Positions 16,387-24,774 of a DNA stretch of 64,000 bases are shown here, piece after piece. The stretch is taken from the NCBI GenBank assembly GCA_035537875.1, contig DATLLJ010000150.1:1-64000 (forward strand), in the 5' to 3' direction. Source of the DNA: DATLLJ01 sp035537875. Its GTDB lineage: Bacteria > Acidobacteriota > Vicinamibacteria > Vicinamibacterales > CAVVIG01. The notes below the pieces were generated by a model that was not told where the DNA came from, did not search any database, and saw nothing but the letters and a program-made list of their open reading frames with translations. A program made the position numbers and the translations under genes. Within the stretch, counting starts at the first letter, position 1, and each line of letters begins with the position of its first letter.

Positions 16387-16596
16387 CTAGGAGGCTTTGG
16401 CGGCGACGATGAAGGACGAGACGGTCGCCGTGCGTTCGATCGCGACCGTGTGATTGCGGCGATGCGTGTGACTCCCGCAGGACATGCCTTTTTCTTCCAC
16501 GTAGGTGACTTCGCGGCTCGACGCGACTTCCCGGTAACGCCCTACGACGCAACCGCACGCAAGCGTTGTATATCCGAGAAGCCGTACGAGACTCAT
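16387..16596 (-). CDS. Small Cys/His-rich protein of unknown function
   Basis: This 69-residue frame starts at ATG 16596. It has a short hydrophobic lead (LVRLLGYTTLACGCVVG), then RYREVASSREVTYVEEKG, and a Cys/His cluster: GMSCGSHTHRRNH. The ordered spacing CxC...C...HxH-RRNH looks selected, perhaps for metal or Fe-S binding, and codon usage appears coding. The in-frame extension to 16713 lacks such character. The frame sits alone between the methyltransferase and the divergent M20 peptidase; 16597-16803 shows no other gene. The TTLACGC segment might alternatively be a lipobox. No family recognised. Confidence 0.45.
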   Translation of the reverse strand: MSLVRLLGYTTLACGCVVGRYREVASSREVTYVEEKGMSCGSHTHRRNHTVAIERTATVSSFIVAAKAS

Positions 16597-16803
16597 TGGA
16601 TGTGGTCCTCGCATATTTCCGTAGCAAGCGCTGTGCCGGGCGATCGACGAACGTGAGAGACTTGAAGAAGACGCGTGAGACCTGAGAGGAATGCCGATAG
16701 GTCGCCAGATCACGAGCGTTGTTCTGATTCTGGACTCGCGGCGATAACCGTCTTGACTACTGATTATTGGATACGTCTCCGGCGAATTGGATACGATGCG
16801 TCG

Positions 16804-18063
16804 ATGCTTCGTCGGCGCGTCGTGTCCGCTTCACTGTTTCCTCTCCTCGCGCTCAGCGTCGCACTCAGTGCGCAGGCGCCGACGGAGGTGTCGAAACTCG
16901 CCGATCTCCCCGACGTCAAGTCGGCGTTGGCGGCGGCGCGAACTCTGGAGTCGCAGACGATCGAGGATCAGATCCGCCTGTCTGAGATTCCCGCGCCGCC
17001 GTTCAAAGAACGCGCGCGCGGGGAGGAGATGAGGCGGCTGTTCCTCCAGGCTGGTCTTCAGAATGTCCGGGTAGACAAGGTCGGCAACGTGCTCGGCGAA
17101 TACCGCGGTGCGGCGCCGCGTCCGCACCTGGTGATTGCCGCACACCTCGATTCGGTCTTTCCGGATGGCACGAACGTCAGTGTCCGGCGCGAAGGCGCCA
17201 TCCTCCGGGGTGCCGGCATCGGCGACGACAGTCGTGGGCTGGCCGTCCTGGTGGCCCTGGCTCGTGTGTTGAACCAGACCCACCTCCAGGTTCCGGGGTC
17301 GATAACCTTCGTCGCTGACGTCGGCGAAGAGGGTCTGGGAAACCTGCGGGGGATGAAGGCTTTGTTCGACGACACGCTGAAGGGGAGCGTCGACCGATTC
17401 GTCACGATTGACGGGACCGGCTTGAGCATCGCTCATACCTTCGTCGGCAGCAGACGTTATCGGGTGACATACCGGGGTGGAGGTGGCCACAGCTTCACCG
17501 ATTTCGGGGCTCCGACTCCGATCAACGCTCTCGGTCGGGCCGTTGCGCAAATCGCCGATCTCAAGGTCGCCCCCGATCCCCGGACGACCTTCAACGTCGG
17601 ACGGATAGGCGGCGGCATCTCGGTGAACTCGCTCCCGGCAGAAGCGTGGATGGAGGTCGATCTCCGATCCGTGGATCGCAAGGCGCTCGACGCGCTTGAC
17701 GCTCAGTTTCGGAAGACGCTGGATGCTGCGCTGGCCGCGGAGCACGCGAGGTGGCCAGGCGCCGCCCGACTGTCGATGTCGGCTGAAGTGGTCGGCGAGC
17801 GACCAGCAGGGCAGTTCAGCGAAAATGCACCGATCGTGCAGGCGGCATACGCCGCTACACGCGCCGTGGGCGGGCTGCCGACGTCGGCGATGAGCTCGAG
17901 CGACGCCAACTATCCGGCGAGTCTAGGCATCGCTGCGATTCAGATTGGCGGGGGAGGACAAGGCGGAGACGCTCACACTTCGACCGAGTACTTCGATACG
18001 ACCGACTCATGGCGCGGCACGCAGCGGGCGCTTCTCCTCACGATTGCGCTTGCGCGCCATTGA
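16804..18063 (+). CDS. Secreted M20-family metallopeptidase
   Basis: This 419-residue zinc peptidase starts at ATG 16804, giving a clean signal peptide that ends at ALSAQAP. Metal ligands appear in the order known for M20 enzymes: AAHLDSVF (His/Asp), GIGDDSRG (bridging Asp), VGEEGLG (catalytic Glu plus ligand), VTIDGTG and a C-terminal GGDAHTSTEYFD (His). The GGGGHSF segment marks the dimerisation/lid domain. It resembles tripeptidase T-like and carboxypeptidase G2-like members. TACGAT at 16792-16797 sits 6 nt before the ATG. It likely acts in the periplasm on peptides. Confidence 0.85.
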   Translation: MLRRRVVSASLFPLLALSVALSAQAPTEVSKLADLPDVKSALAAARTLESQTIEDQIRLSEIPAPPFKERARGEEMRRLFLQAGLQNVRVDKVGNVLGEYRGAAPRPHLVIAAHLDSVFPDGTNVSVRREGAILRGAGIGDDSRGLAVLVALARVLNQTHLQVPGSITFVADVGEEGLGNLRGMKALFDDTLKGSVDRFVTIDGTGLSIAHTFVGSRRYRVTYRGGGGHSFTDFGAPTPINALGRAVAQIADLKVAPDPRTTFNVGRIGGGISVNSLPAEAWMEVDLRSVDRKALDALDAQFRKTLDAALAAEHARWPGAARLSMSAEVVGERPAGQFSENAPIVQAAYAATRAVGGLPTSAMSSSDANYPASLGIAAIQIGGGGQGGDAHTSTEYFDTTDSWRGTQRALLLTIALARH

Positions 18064-18586
18064 TTGACCGTGAGGGCTGTCCCTTCTTCATCTGCTGAAA
18101 GCGTTCGAGATCGACTGCGCGTTGGCGCCGTGCGGCTCTTCGCGCGAACGCAAGCCTGATTCCGAAAAGCAGGTGGGCCCCCGCCAACGTGGCCAACTCG
18201 ACGGGCACAGGGCCTGCCACGAGGACAGGGACGAAATTGCACGCCGTCGCCAACGCAAAAAACGACGCGAAGAGCGGGTCTGTCGCCGCCCCGGACGTCG
18301 GGCGCCCGAAAGCCATCGCGGTCTCTTCCCACTTGTCCTCGTAGAAGACCTGCAGGTAACGGCCGACGCGCTCCACGGCCACGTGAATGGTGAAGACGGC
18401 TTCGAAGGTTCCGGCCAGAACCAGGAGCGGCACGAGCGCGACCAACGGAATGGCGATGGCCGCGGTGGCGAGGGCCGCCAGAGCCCATGACACCAACCCC
18501 GCCAGGAATGCGCAGATTCGCACGGTTCCGCGCTCGCGAATCGTCCCACGCAGTGAGGCGTATTCCGCGAGTTCCCGTTCTGTCAT
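18038..18586 (-). CDS. Hypothetical integral membrane protein
   Basis: This 182-residue protein begins at ATG 18586 (MTERELAEYASLRGTIRERG). It has a hydrophobic hairpin near residues 23-62, an amphipathic section (VERVGRYLQVFYED), and two further hydrophobic stretches near residues 105-145 that end in a basic segment (RLAFARRAARRQR). No catalytic motif is visible. Its 3' end overlaps the convergent M20 gene by 26 bp. The longer frame to 18688 adds low-quality sequence. No family recognised. The 240 bp up to the next gene contains only a candidate promoter. Confidence 0.6.
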   Translation of the reverse strand: MTERELAEYASLRGTIRERGTVRICAFLAGLVSWALAALATAAIAIPLVALVPLLVLAGTFEAVFTIHVAVERVGRYLQVFYEDKWEETAMAFGRPTSGAATDPLFASFFALATACNFVPVLVAGPVPVELATLAGAHLLFGIRLAFARRAARRQRAVDLERFQQMKKGQPSRSINGAQAQS

Positions 18587-18758
18587 CCGGTGTTCCGTCC
18601 TGCGGTTGAATTTTGACGCCTCGCCGGCCGATAAAATCAACAGCCGCGCCCCGAAGCCCCCTCGATAACCCGGATGGCATTGTGGCATAGGAGTTGGTTA
18701 GGTTGAGCTAGGACTCAACCGTTTCGTTTTTTCTGCGAAAGAACGACGATAATTGGCT

Positions 18759-18787
18759 TGCGGGATTGGAGTTGTCTACCCTAGAAT
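18759..18787 (+). promoter_or_regulatory. Possible promoter of the D,D-peptidase gene
   Basis: TTGCGG (18759-18764), a 17-bp spacer and TAGAAT (18782-18787) lie 39 bp upstream of the GTG start at 18827. The -10 is one mismatch from consensus; the -35 is weak. Confidence 0.35.
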
Positions 18788-18826
18788 CTCAGCACGGCCA
18801 CTTGAATCTCTGAGGCGGATGAGATA

Positions 18827-19924
18827 GTGAAGAGAAACCCATTTTTCTGGATCGGTGCTCTTGCGCTCGCGAGTCTCGTCAGTATTGGGACCGATCCGCT
18901 CAGCGCGCAGACCCGGTCGGCTGCCGAAACCAAGACGGCCAAACCGCCCGCGGCGACCGCCTCCAAGACTCCCGCGAAGTCGAGTACACGCTACTCCGCG
19001 GCCCGGGCGAGAAACCGGCGGGCGGCTCTTGCGCGCGCCCGCGCGGCCGCCTACGCACGCGAAGTTGGCGAGTCGCTGCCGCGTCTCAAAACGGACGAAA
19101 GCGGAGTTCTGGTTCCGGACGTTCGCGCCGAAGCGGCCATCGTCTACGACCCGGAGACCAACCAGGTGCTGTGGGAGCAGAACTCGCAGACTCAGCGCTC
19201 CATCGCCAGCATCACGAAAGTCATGACCGCGGTGGTTTTCCTCGAAGACAACCCGGAGCTCTCGACGCCGGTTACGGTCGCGCGTAGCGATGTGTTCCGT
19301 GCGTCGACGACGTTCCTGCGCGCCAACGACAAATTGACGGTGGACGATCTGCTGCATCTGCTGCTCATCGCCTCCGACAACGCCGCCGCGCGCGCGCTGG
19401 CCCGAGTATCTCCCCTGGGCACCGAGGGGTTCATCAACCGCATGAACGAAAAGGCGGCCGAGCTCGAGCTCACCAGCACACACTACGAGGACACGTCGGG
19501 CCTGTTGTCTGACAACGTTTCGTCCGCCTTCGATATGGCACGGCTGATTACTTACGCGTCGAGCGACGAGCGCATCGGTTCGATCATGCGGACGTCCGAG
19601 TACAGCCTGCGAACCGCGAACGTCAGGCCGCGGCCGATCTCCTTCCGGAGCACGAATCACCTGCTGGGTCGCCAGGATGTGGAGGTTCGCGCGGGAAAGA
19701 CCGGGTTCATCTCCAAGGCGGGCTACTGTCTGGCGACGCTGTTGAGGCTGCCTCACAGCGGCAGTCAGGTGGCCGTCGTGGTCCTCGGCGCCCGCTCGAA
19801 TGCCGGCCGGTTCGTCGAGACGCGCAATCTCTTCGACTGGCTCTCGACCAAGACGCAGACGCTCTTCAGCGCGGCCGCGTCACCGGTTCCGCCGGTCGCC
19901 CCGGCGCAGGCTGCCGCTCAGTAG
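18827..19924 (+). CDS. D-alanyl-D-alanine carboxypeptidase/endopeptidase (S11 family)
   Basis: This 365-residue penicillin-binding protein starts at GTG 18827 with a signal peptide (ALALASLVSIG, cleaved near SAQ). A basic, alanine-rich linker (residues 30-85) may bind anionic cell-wall polymers. The three active-site motifs are SITK (near residue 128), SDN (near 183) and KTG (near 290). It trims or cleaves peptidoglycan peptides in the periplasm. The order of segments and the C-terminal NLFDWL resemble PbpG/DacA-like enzymes. No C-terminal membrane anchor is visible, unlike classical DacA. Confidence 0.88.
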   Translation: MKRNPFFWIGALALASLVSIGTDPLSAQTRSAAETKTAKPPAATASKTPAKSSTRYSAARARNRRAALARARAAAYAREVGESLPRLKTDESGVLVPDVRAEAAIVYDPETNQVLWEQNSQTQRSIASITKVMTAVVFLEDNPELSTPVTVARSDVFRASTTFLRANDKLTVDDLLHLLLIASDNAAARALARVSPLGTEGFINRMNEKAAELELTSTHYEDTSGLLSDNVSSAFDMARLITYASSDERIGSIMRTSEYSLRTANVRPRPISFRSTNHLLGRQDVEVRAGKTGFISKAGYCLATLLRLPHSGSQVAVVVLGARSNAGRFVETRNLFDWLSTKTQTLFSAAASPVPPVAPAQAAAQ

Positions 19925-19942
19925 CGGCCGTTCACCGTCAAT

Positions 19943-20815
19943 TCATCCCGTATACCCGCGTTGCATCGCTGCCGCGTCGAGCGGCAGCGTGGCAATGGAA
20001 TCCACCGATACCATCACCGGACGCGACGCCCGACGTCCGTCGTAGGCCTTGAGATATCGACGGCACACGTCGCAGGCGTAGACGCGATAGCGTCCGTCGC
20101 GCGTGGCAAACGACGTGATGAGGCTGCGATCGTCATTCGAGCAGAACGGGCACGTCAGCGGGGCATACGACCACTGTGCGGCACACCGGCCGCAGATGAG
20201 ACGCCGCTCGGCGTGGGGCGTGATCACGGCAAAATCGGGCTCCCAGCCGCAGAAGGGACAATGGCCGTGGTGCCAGGGAGGGAGCTCCATCCGTGCGAGT
20301 GCTTCCACGGAGCGGATCAGAAACGGTCGGAGCGCCAGCACGAGCACCTGATCCAGTCCCGCCGGCGCATCGGCTGGAAGCCGATTGCGTGAATCGCCGC
20401 CCTCGACCCCGGATGTGGCCGCGTACCACTGCGTGACGATCGGCTCGAGCACGTGGCCGTCGCGGCCAAGGGCAACGATGGCGGAGTGGTCGACGGGCTC
20501 GAGCGCATCGTAGCGCCGCAAGATGTCTGCAGTCTGCCGGAAGGTCAACCGGAAGTCGCTCCAGTCCAGCGGGATATCGGCAAAACGCACGATGGGACGT
20601 CCTGCCGTCTGCTGGGTGCGGACCCATCCGTCGTCAACCTGTATCCACGGCAGCGGCACGCGCGACTGCACGCGACGCTGCATGTCGACAAGCGCCAGCT
20701 GCATGTCGACAGCGCTGGCCAACTCGGGTTGTTCGGCTTTCAGTTGCTTGAGCTCGACGACTTCGCGGGGCTCGGCGCGGGGCGCGCGCTGCGGTTGCTC
20801 TGGCACGGCAAGCAT
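19943..20815 (-). CDS. fdhE: FdhE-like zinc-ribbon protein
   Basis: This 290-residue protein resembles the formate dehydrogenase accessory protein FdhE. The helical N-terminal half lacks motifs. The C-terminal half has four CxxC pairs: CPFCG, CGRC, CPFC and CDVC, consistent with a double rubredoxin-type metal site. FdhE acts in the cytoplasm on maturation of Tat-exported molybdenum formate dehydrogenases. No formate dehydrogenase gene is in this window, so the partner is elsewhere or different. Its stop lies 18 bp from the end of the convergent D,D-peptidase gene. Confidence 0.75.
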   Translation of the reverse strand: MLAVPEQPQRAPRAEPREVVELKQLKAEQPELASAVDMQLALVDMQRRVQSRVPLPWIQVDDGWVRTQQTAGRPIVRFADIPLDWSDFRLTFRQTADILRRYDALEPVDHSAIVALGRDGHVLEPIVTQWYAATSGVEGGDSRNRLPADAPAGLDQVLVLALRPFLIRSVEALARMELPPWHHGHCPFCGWEPDFAVITPHAERRLICGRCAAQWSYAPLTCPFCSNDDRSLITSFATRDGRYRVYACDVCRRYLKAYDGRRASRPVMVSVDSIATLPLDAAAMQRGYTG

Positions 20816-20882
20816 TGTAGGGCAGAAAGGCTGGAACGTCAGGTAGGGCTCGGGGCTCCGCCGAGGTTAGTATCTGTGGTCG

Positions 20883-22367
20883 ATGTCGCCGCGGCGTTCC
20901 CCTGCTCGAACGGTGCTGATGATTGGATCGGAGGCACTGCCGTTTTCCAAGACCGGCGGGTTGGCTGACGTTCTTGGAGCGCTGCCCCTGGCACTCGCCC
21001 GGCTCGGTTGGGACGTCACGCTCGCGCTGCCTCGATACCGGGGAATCGTCGACGGCGGGCTCCTCGAGCGCTTTCCGATCACCATCGGCGGCTTCGTGCG
21101 TGACGTAGGAATCTTCCAGGTCGATCTCGCGCCAGGCGCGCGGGCGCTGTTGATCGATTGTCCCGAGTTGTTCGATCGCGACTTCCTTTATGGCGACGAC
21201 AGCGGAGACTATCCGGACAATCCCCGTCGCTTCGCGATGCTCGTGCGTGGCGCCCTTGAATGTGCAGCTCGTCGCGGCGTTGCCCCCCTCGTCGTTCACG
21301 CGCACGACTGGCAGGCGGCGCTCGCCCCCGTTTACTTGAGGACGCTCTACGCCGCGCATCCCGTGCTGGCAGGCACGCCCTGCATTCTGACTATTCATAA
21401 TCTTGCTTACCAGGGGCTGTGTGAGGTCGATTGGCTGCCGCGGCTCGACCTCGGCCGGGACCAGCTCACACCCGCACGACTCGAGTACTGGGGACGCATC
21501 AGCCTGCTCAAGGGAGGAATCAATGACGCGCAGCTGATCACGACCGTCAGCCCGCGCTACGCCGCCGAAATTCAGACGCCCGAGTTCGGTTGCGGGTTTG
21601 ACGGTATCCTGCGTGCCCGTGCCGGCGATCTCGTCGGCATCCTGAACGGCATCGACACCGAGAAGTGGGATCCTGAGCACGATCCGTTCATACCTGAACC
21701 GTTTGGTCCAGAGAGACTCGAGGGGAAGGTGGCTTCGAAAAGCGAGGTGCTCGCCAGGTTCAACCTGCCGGCTGCCGTCGTCGAACGCCCGCTGGTCGGC
21801 ATGATTTCTCGGATGGTCGATCAGAAGGGCTTCGACCTCGTCGCCGCGCTGGCGGCCGACCTGCCTCGGCTCGAGGCGTCCTTCGTGGTGCTCGGCACGG
21901 GCGAAAGCCGGTATCAGGATTTGTGGACCCAGCTGGCCGCGGCTCATCCCGACCGCATCGGTGTCCACATCGGATTCAACGAACCGCTGGCCCATCTCAT
22001 CGAGGCGGGTGCGGACATCTTCCTCATGCCATCGCAGTTCGAGCCGTGTGGGCTCAATCAGATGTACAGTCTCAGGTACGGGACCGTGCCCGTCGTTCGC
22101 GCCGTCGGCGGTCTCGCCGATACCGTGACCGATTACGCGCCCGGTCGACGGACGGCCACCGGGTTCGTGTTCGAGCCCTACGCACCCGCCGCGTTGCTCG
22201 GCGCTCTCACGCGTGCCCTGACGCTGTATCACGATCACACCAGTTGGAAGGCGCTGCAGCAGCGGGGGATGCTGCAGGATCATTCATGGGACCGTTCGGC
22301 CCGGGAGTACGTCAAAATATATGGACGCATAGGGCGGATACGACAAGATATAGGGCTAAGGGCTTAG
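20883..22367 (+). CDS. glgA: Glycogen (starch) synthase, GT5
   Basis: This 494-residue enzyme transfers glucose from ADP-glucose to a growing alpha-1,4-glucan. The N-terminal SKTGGLADV motif (residues 22-30) is the ADP-glucose-binding KTGGL. HAHDWQ, NGIDTEKWDP and the C-terminal catalytic EPCGLNQMYSLRYG follow in the expected order. Length is typical. The ATG at 20883 lies 9 nt after TAGTAT (20868-20873), so a very short leader is possible. It is 67 bp from the divergent fdhE. The last 15 residues (GRIGRIRQDIG) look like a poorly constrained extension. Confidence 0.92.
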   Translation: MSPRRSPARTVLMIGSEALPFSKTGGLADVLGALPLALARLGWDVTLALPRYRGIVDGGLLERFPITIGGFVRDVGIFQVDLAPGARALLIDCPELFDRDFLYGDDSGDYPDNPRRFAMLVRGALECAARRGVAPLVVHAHDWQAALAPVYLRTLYAAHPVLAGTPCILTIHNLAYQGLCEVDWLPRLDLGRDQLTPARLEYWGRISLLKGGINDAQLITTVSPRYAAEIQTPEFGCGFDGILRARAGDLVGILNGIDTEKWDPEHDPFIPEPFGPERLEGKVASKSEVLARFNLPAAVVERPLVGMISRMVDQKGFDLVAALAADLPRLEASFVVLGTGESRYQDLWTQLAAAHPDRIGVHIGFNEPLAHLIEAGADIFLMPSQFEPCGLNQMYSLRYGTVPVVRAVGGLADTVTDYAPGRRTATGFVFEPYAPAALLGALTRALTLYHDHTSWKALQQRGMLQDHSWDRSAREYVKIYGRIGRIRQDIGLRA

Positions 22368-22383
22368 GACCCAGGGAGATGCG

Positions 22384-22725
22384 ATGACCATAGAGAACTT
22401 GCAGACCGCAGTGCAGACCTTTACAGACAGCAACTTCGACGAAACGGTCCTCAAGTCGACGGGGCCCGTGGTCGTCGATTTCTGGGCCGAGTGGTGCGGT
22501 CCCTGCAAGCGCATCGCCCCGACGGTGGAAGCGCTCGCTGCTGAGTACGCGGGTAAGGCTACAGTTGGCAAACTGAACGTGGACGACAACCCGAACACGG
22601 CGTTCAAGTTCCAGATTCGCGGCATCCCCACGCTGCTGATCTTCAAAGGTGGCCTGGTTGTCGAGTCTCTCGTCGGCCTGGCTTCGAAGGACGACCTCAA
22701 GAAGGCCATCGACAAGCACCTCTGA
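22384..22725 (+). CDS. trxA: Thioredoxin
   Basis: This 113-residue thioredoxin has the redox motif WCGPCK near residue 37, VVDFWAEWC before it, and the cis-Pro loop IRGIPTLLIFK. It reduces disulfides in cytoplasmic proteins. A GGGAGA ribosome site precedes the ATG. It is followed after one base by trxB, its reductase, forming a complete NADPH-thioredoxin couple. Confidence 0.95.
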   Translation: MTIENLQTAVQTFTDSNFDETVLKSTGPVVVDFWAEWCGPCKRIAPTVEALAAEYAGKATVGKLNVDDNPNTAFKFQIRGIPTLLIFKGGLVVESLVGLASKDDLKKAIDKHL

Positions 22726-22726
22726 C

Positions 22727-23713
22727 ATGGCCACACGCAACGTCGTAATCGTCGGGTCGGGCCCGGCTGGCTTGACGGCTGCTCTGTACACGGCCCGAGC
22801 CAGCCTCCACCCCCTCGTCATTGAAGGTATTGAAGCGGGCGGGCAGCTCATGCTGACGACGATGGTGGAGAACTTTCCCGGTCACAAGGACGGGATCATG
22901 GGGCCCGACCTGATGGCCGAGATGCGCGCGCAGGCAGAGAAGTTCGGCGCCGAAATAGTGCAGGATTACGTCACGGCCGTCGATCTCGCGGTCTCTCCGA
23001 TCAAGGTCAGGACGGGGAGCGCGGAGTACAGCACGAGAACGTTAATCATTGCGACAGGCGCCTCGGCCCGTCTGCTCGGACTCCCGTCCGAGCGGTCCCT
23101 GATGGGCCACGGCGTATCGACCTGCGCCACCTGCGACGGCTACTTCTTCCGGAATCAGGAAATCGCCGTCGTGGGCGGCGGAGATTCGGCGATGGAGGAA
23201 GCGGTCTTTCTCACCCGGTTCGCGAGCAAGGTCACAGTTGTCCATCGCCGCGACACGCTGCGCGCGTCCAGAATCATGCAGGACAAGGCGCGCGCCAACT
23301 CCAAAATCGCGTGGATGCTCGATTCCGAGGTCGAGGAAATCGAGGGCCCGTCGGGCGAAGTGACGGGCATGCAGGTCCGGAACAACAAGTCCGGCGTTCG
23401 GACGAAGATTCCCGTGACTGGTGTCTTCGTGGCGATCGGCCACACGCCCAACACGGCGCTGTTCAAGGGTCAGCTCGAGCTCGACGCCAACGGCTACATC
23501 GTCACGCACGACGGCGCGAAAACGAGCGCGCAAGGCGTGTTCGCCTGCGGCGACGTTCAGGATCACATATACAGGCAGGCGATTACGGCTGCAGGATCCG
23601 GCTGCATGGCGGCGTTGGACGCCGAGCACTTCCTCGGCGACGTGCCCGAGCATTTGCAGACCACGTCTGCGTTTCAGTCAATCCAGCCGCCGCCGACGAC
23701 GACGTCCTCCTGA
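22727..23713 (+). CDS. trxB: Thioredoxin reductase
   Basis: This 328-residue FAD/NADPH protein has GSGPAGLTAALY at the N-terminus (FAD), the redox-active CATCDG near residue 131, GGGDSAMEEA for NADPH, and the C-terminal GVFACGDVQD. It re-reduces the thioredoxin encoded just upstream. The ATG at 22727 lies one base after the trxA stop; the frame open further upstream is antisense-like trxA sequence. Its last 40 bp overlap the end of the convergent mnmA, so the two C-termini share DNA. Confidence 0.94.
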   Translation: MATRNVVIVGSGPAGLTAALYTARASLHPLVIEGIEAGGQLMLTTMVENFPGHKDGIMGPDLMAEMRAQAEKFGAEIVQDYVTAVDLAVSPIKVRTGSAEYSTRTLIIATGASARLLGLPSERSLMGHGVSTCATCDGYFFRNQEIAVVGGGDSAMEEAVFLTRFASKVTVVHRRDTLRASRIMQDKARANSKIAWMLDSEVEEIEGPSGEVTGMQVRNNKSGVRTKIPVTGVFVAIGHTPNTALFKGQLELDANGYIVTHDGAKTSAQGVFACGDVQDHIYRQAITAAGSGCMAALDAEHFLGDVPEHLQTTSAFQSIQPPPTTTSS

Positions 23714-24747
23714 TAGAACACGACGGCCTGGCCGGGCGTGACCGCGACCTGTGGCGCATCGAAGACGAGCTGCGCGCGCCGGTCGCCGAGGGCAGTCAGG
23801 GTCGCGTCTGCGGGGCGATGCCGGTGACGGATCTGCGCCGTGACCTCGAGCGGCCCCGACGGCTCCGCGATCATCCAGTTGACCTCAGACGCCGTCAGCG
23901 TCGTCTTTTCGAGCAGAGCCTTCGGTCCGACGATCACCTGCTGCTCGACCGGGTTGAGCGAAAGCACGTACACGGGCTGGCCGCCGGGCGATCTTGACAG
24001 CCCGAGACCCTTCCGCTGGCCGACAGTGAATCGATGGATCCCGTCGTGGCGTCCGACCACGCGGCCCGCCGTGTCGATAATCTCCCCGTGCGCGCGCGCC
24101 GCCTCTGGCGAATGCGTGGCGACGAACGTCGCGTAGTCGTGGTCCGGGATGAAACAGATCTCCTGGCTGTCCGGTTTGTCGGCGACGAGCAGACCACGAC
24201 GCCGCGCATACTCGCGGACGTCGTCCTTCGACCAATCGCCGACGGGGAACAGCGCGTGCGCCAGCTGGTCCTGCGACAGAGAAAACAGGAAGTAGGACTG
24301 ATCCTTGTCGGGATCGAGGCTGCGTCGCAGCAGGTGACGGGCCGTCCCCGGGTCGCGGTCAAGGCGCGCATAGTGGCCCGTGGCCACGACGTCTGCGCCG
24401 AAGCCGCGCGCGCGTGTCAGCAGTGTCGAAAACTTCAGGTCGCTGTTGCAGCGCGCGCACGGGATCGGTGTGCGACCCGCCGCATACTCGCGGACGAAAT
24501 TCGACACGACGTGCTCGTCGAACTGCCGCTCGAGATTGACGATGTAGTGCGGAATGCCGAGTGTGCGCGCCACCCGCCGCGCGTCGTGCAGATCGTCGAG
24601 CGTGCAGCAGCTGCCGAACGTCCGCTCGCCGTCTGACTGATCGTAGAGCTGCATGGACAGACCGATGACATCGTGGCCCTGCTCGACGACGAGGGCCGCG
24701 GCCACCGACGAATCCACTCCACCCGACATGGCAACGACAATTCGCAT
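23674..24747 (-). CDS. mnmA: tRNA-specific 2-thiouridylase
   Basis: This 357-residue enzyme makes 2-thiouridine at position 34 of Lys, Glu and Gln tRNAs. It starts MRIVVAMSGGVDSSVAA, the PP-loop ATP motif. The catalytic cysteines are in PCARCN (near residue 99) and SQEICFIPD (near residue 195), with the DKDQSYFL recognition segment between them. It lies 27 bp after the cysteine desulfurase that would donate the sulfur. The tRNA-Lys(UUU) in this window is one of its predicted substrates. Confidence 0.94.
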   Translation of the reverse strand: MRIVVAMSGGVDSSVAAALVVEQGHDVIGLSMQLYDQSDGERTFGSCCTLDDLHDARRVARTLGIPHYIVNLERQFDEHVVSNFVREYAAGRTPIPCARCNSDLKFSTLLTRARGFGADVVATGHYARLDRDPGTARHLLRRSLDPDKDQSYFLFSLSQDQLAHALFPVGDWSKDDVREYARRRGLLVADKPDSQEICFIPDHDYATFVATHSPEAARAHGEIIDTAGRVVGRHDGIHRFTVGQRKGLGLSRSPGGQPVYVLSLNPVEQQVIVGPKALLEKTTLTASEVNWMIAEPSGPLEVTAQIRHRHRPADATLTALGDRRAQLVFDAPQVAVTPGQAVVFYQEDVVVGGGWID

Positions 24748-24774
24748 CTGTTTCTGGTTCGACCGACTGCGCGG

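Noticed and set aside
16366..16656. 96-codon plus-strand ORF
   Set aside because: The opposite strand has a more protein-like 69-residue frame with ordered Cys/His; this one lacks a ribosome site and recognisable pattern.
20634..22283. 549-codon minus-strand ORF
   Set aside because: Antisense to glgA with low-complexity Arg/Ala composition and no recognised motif.
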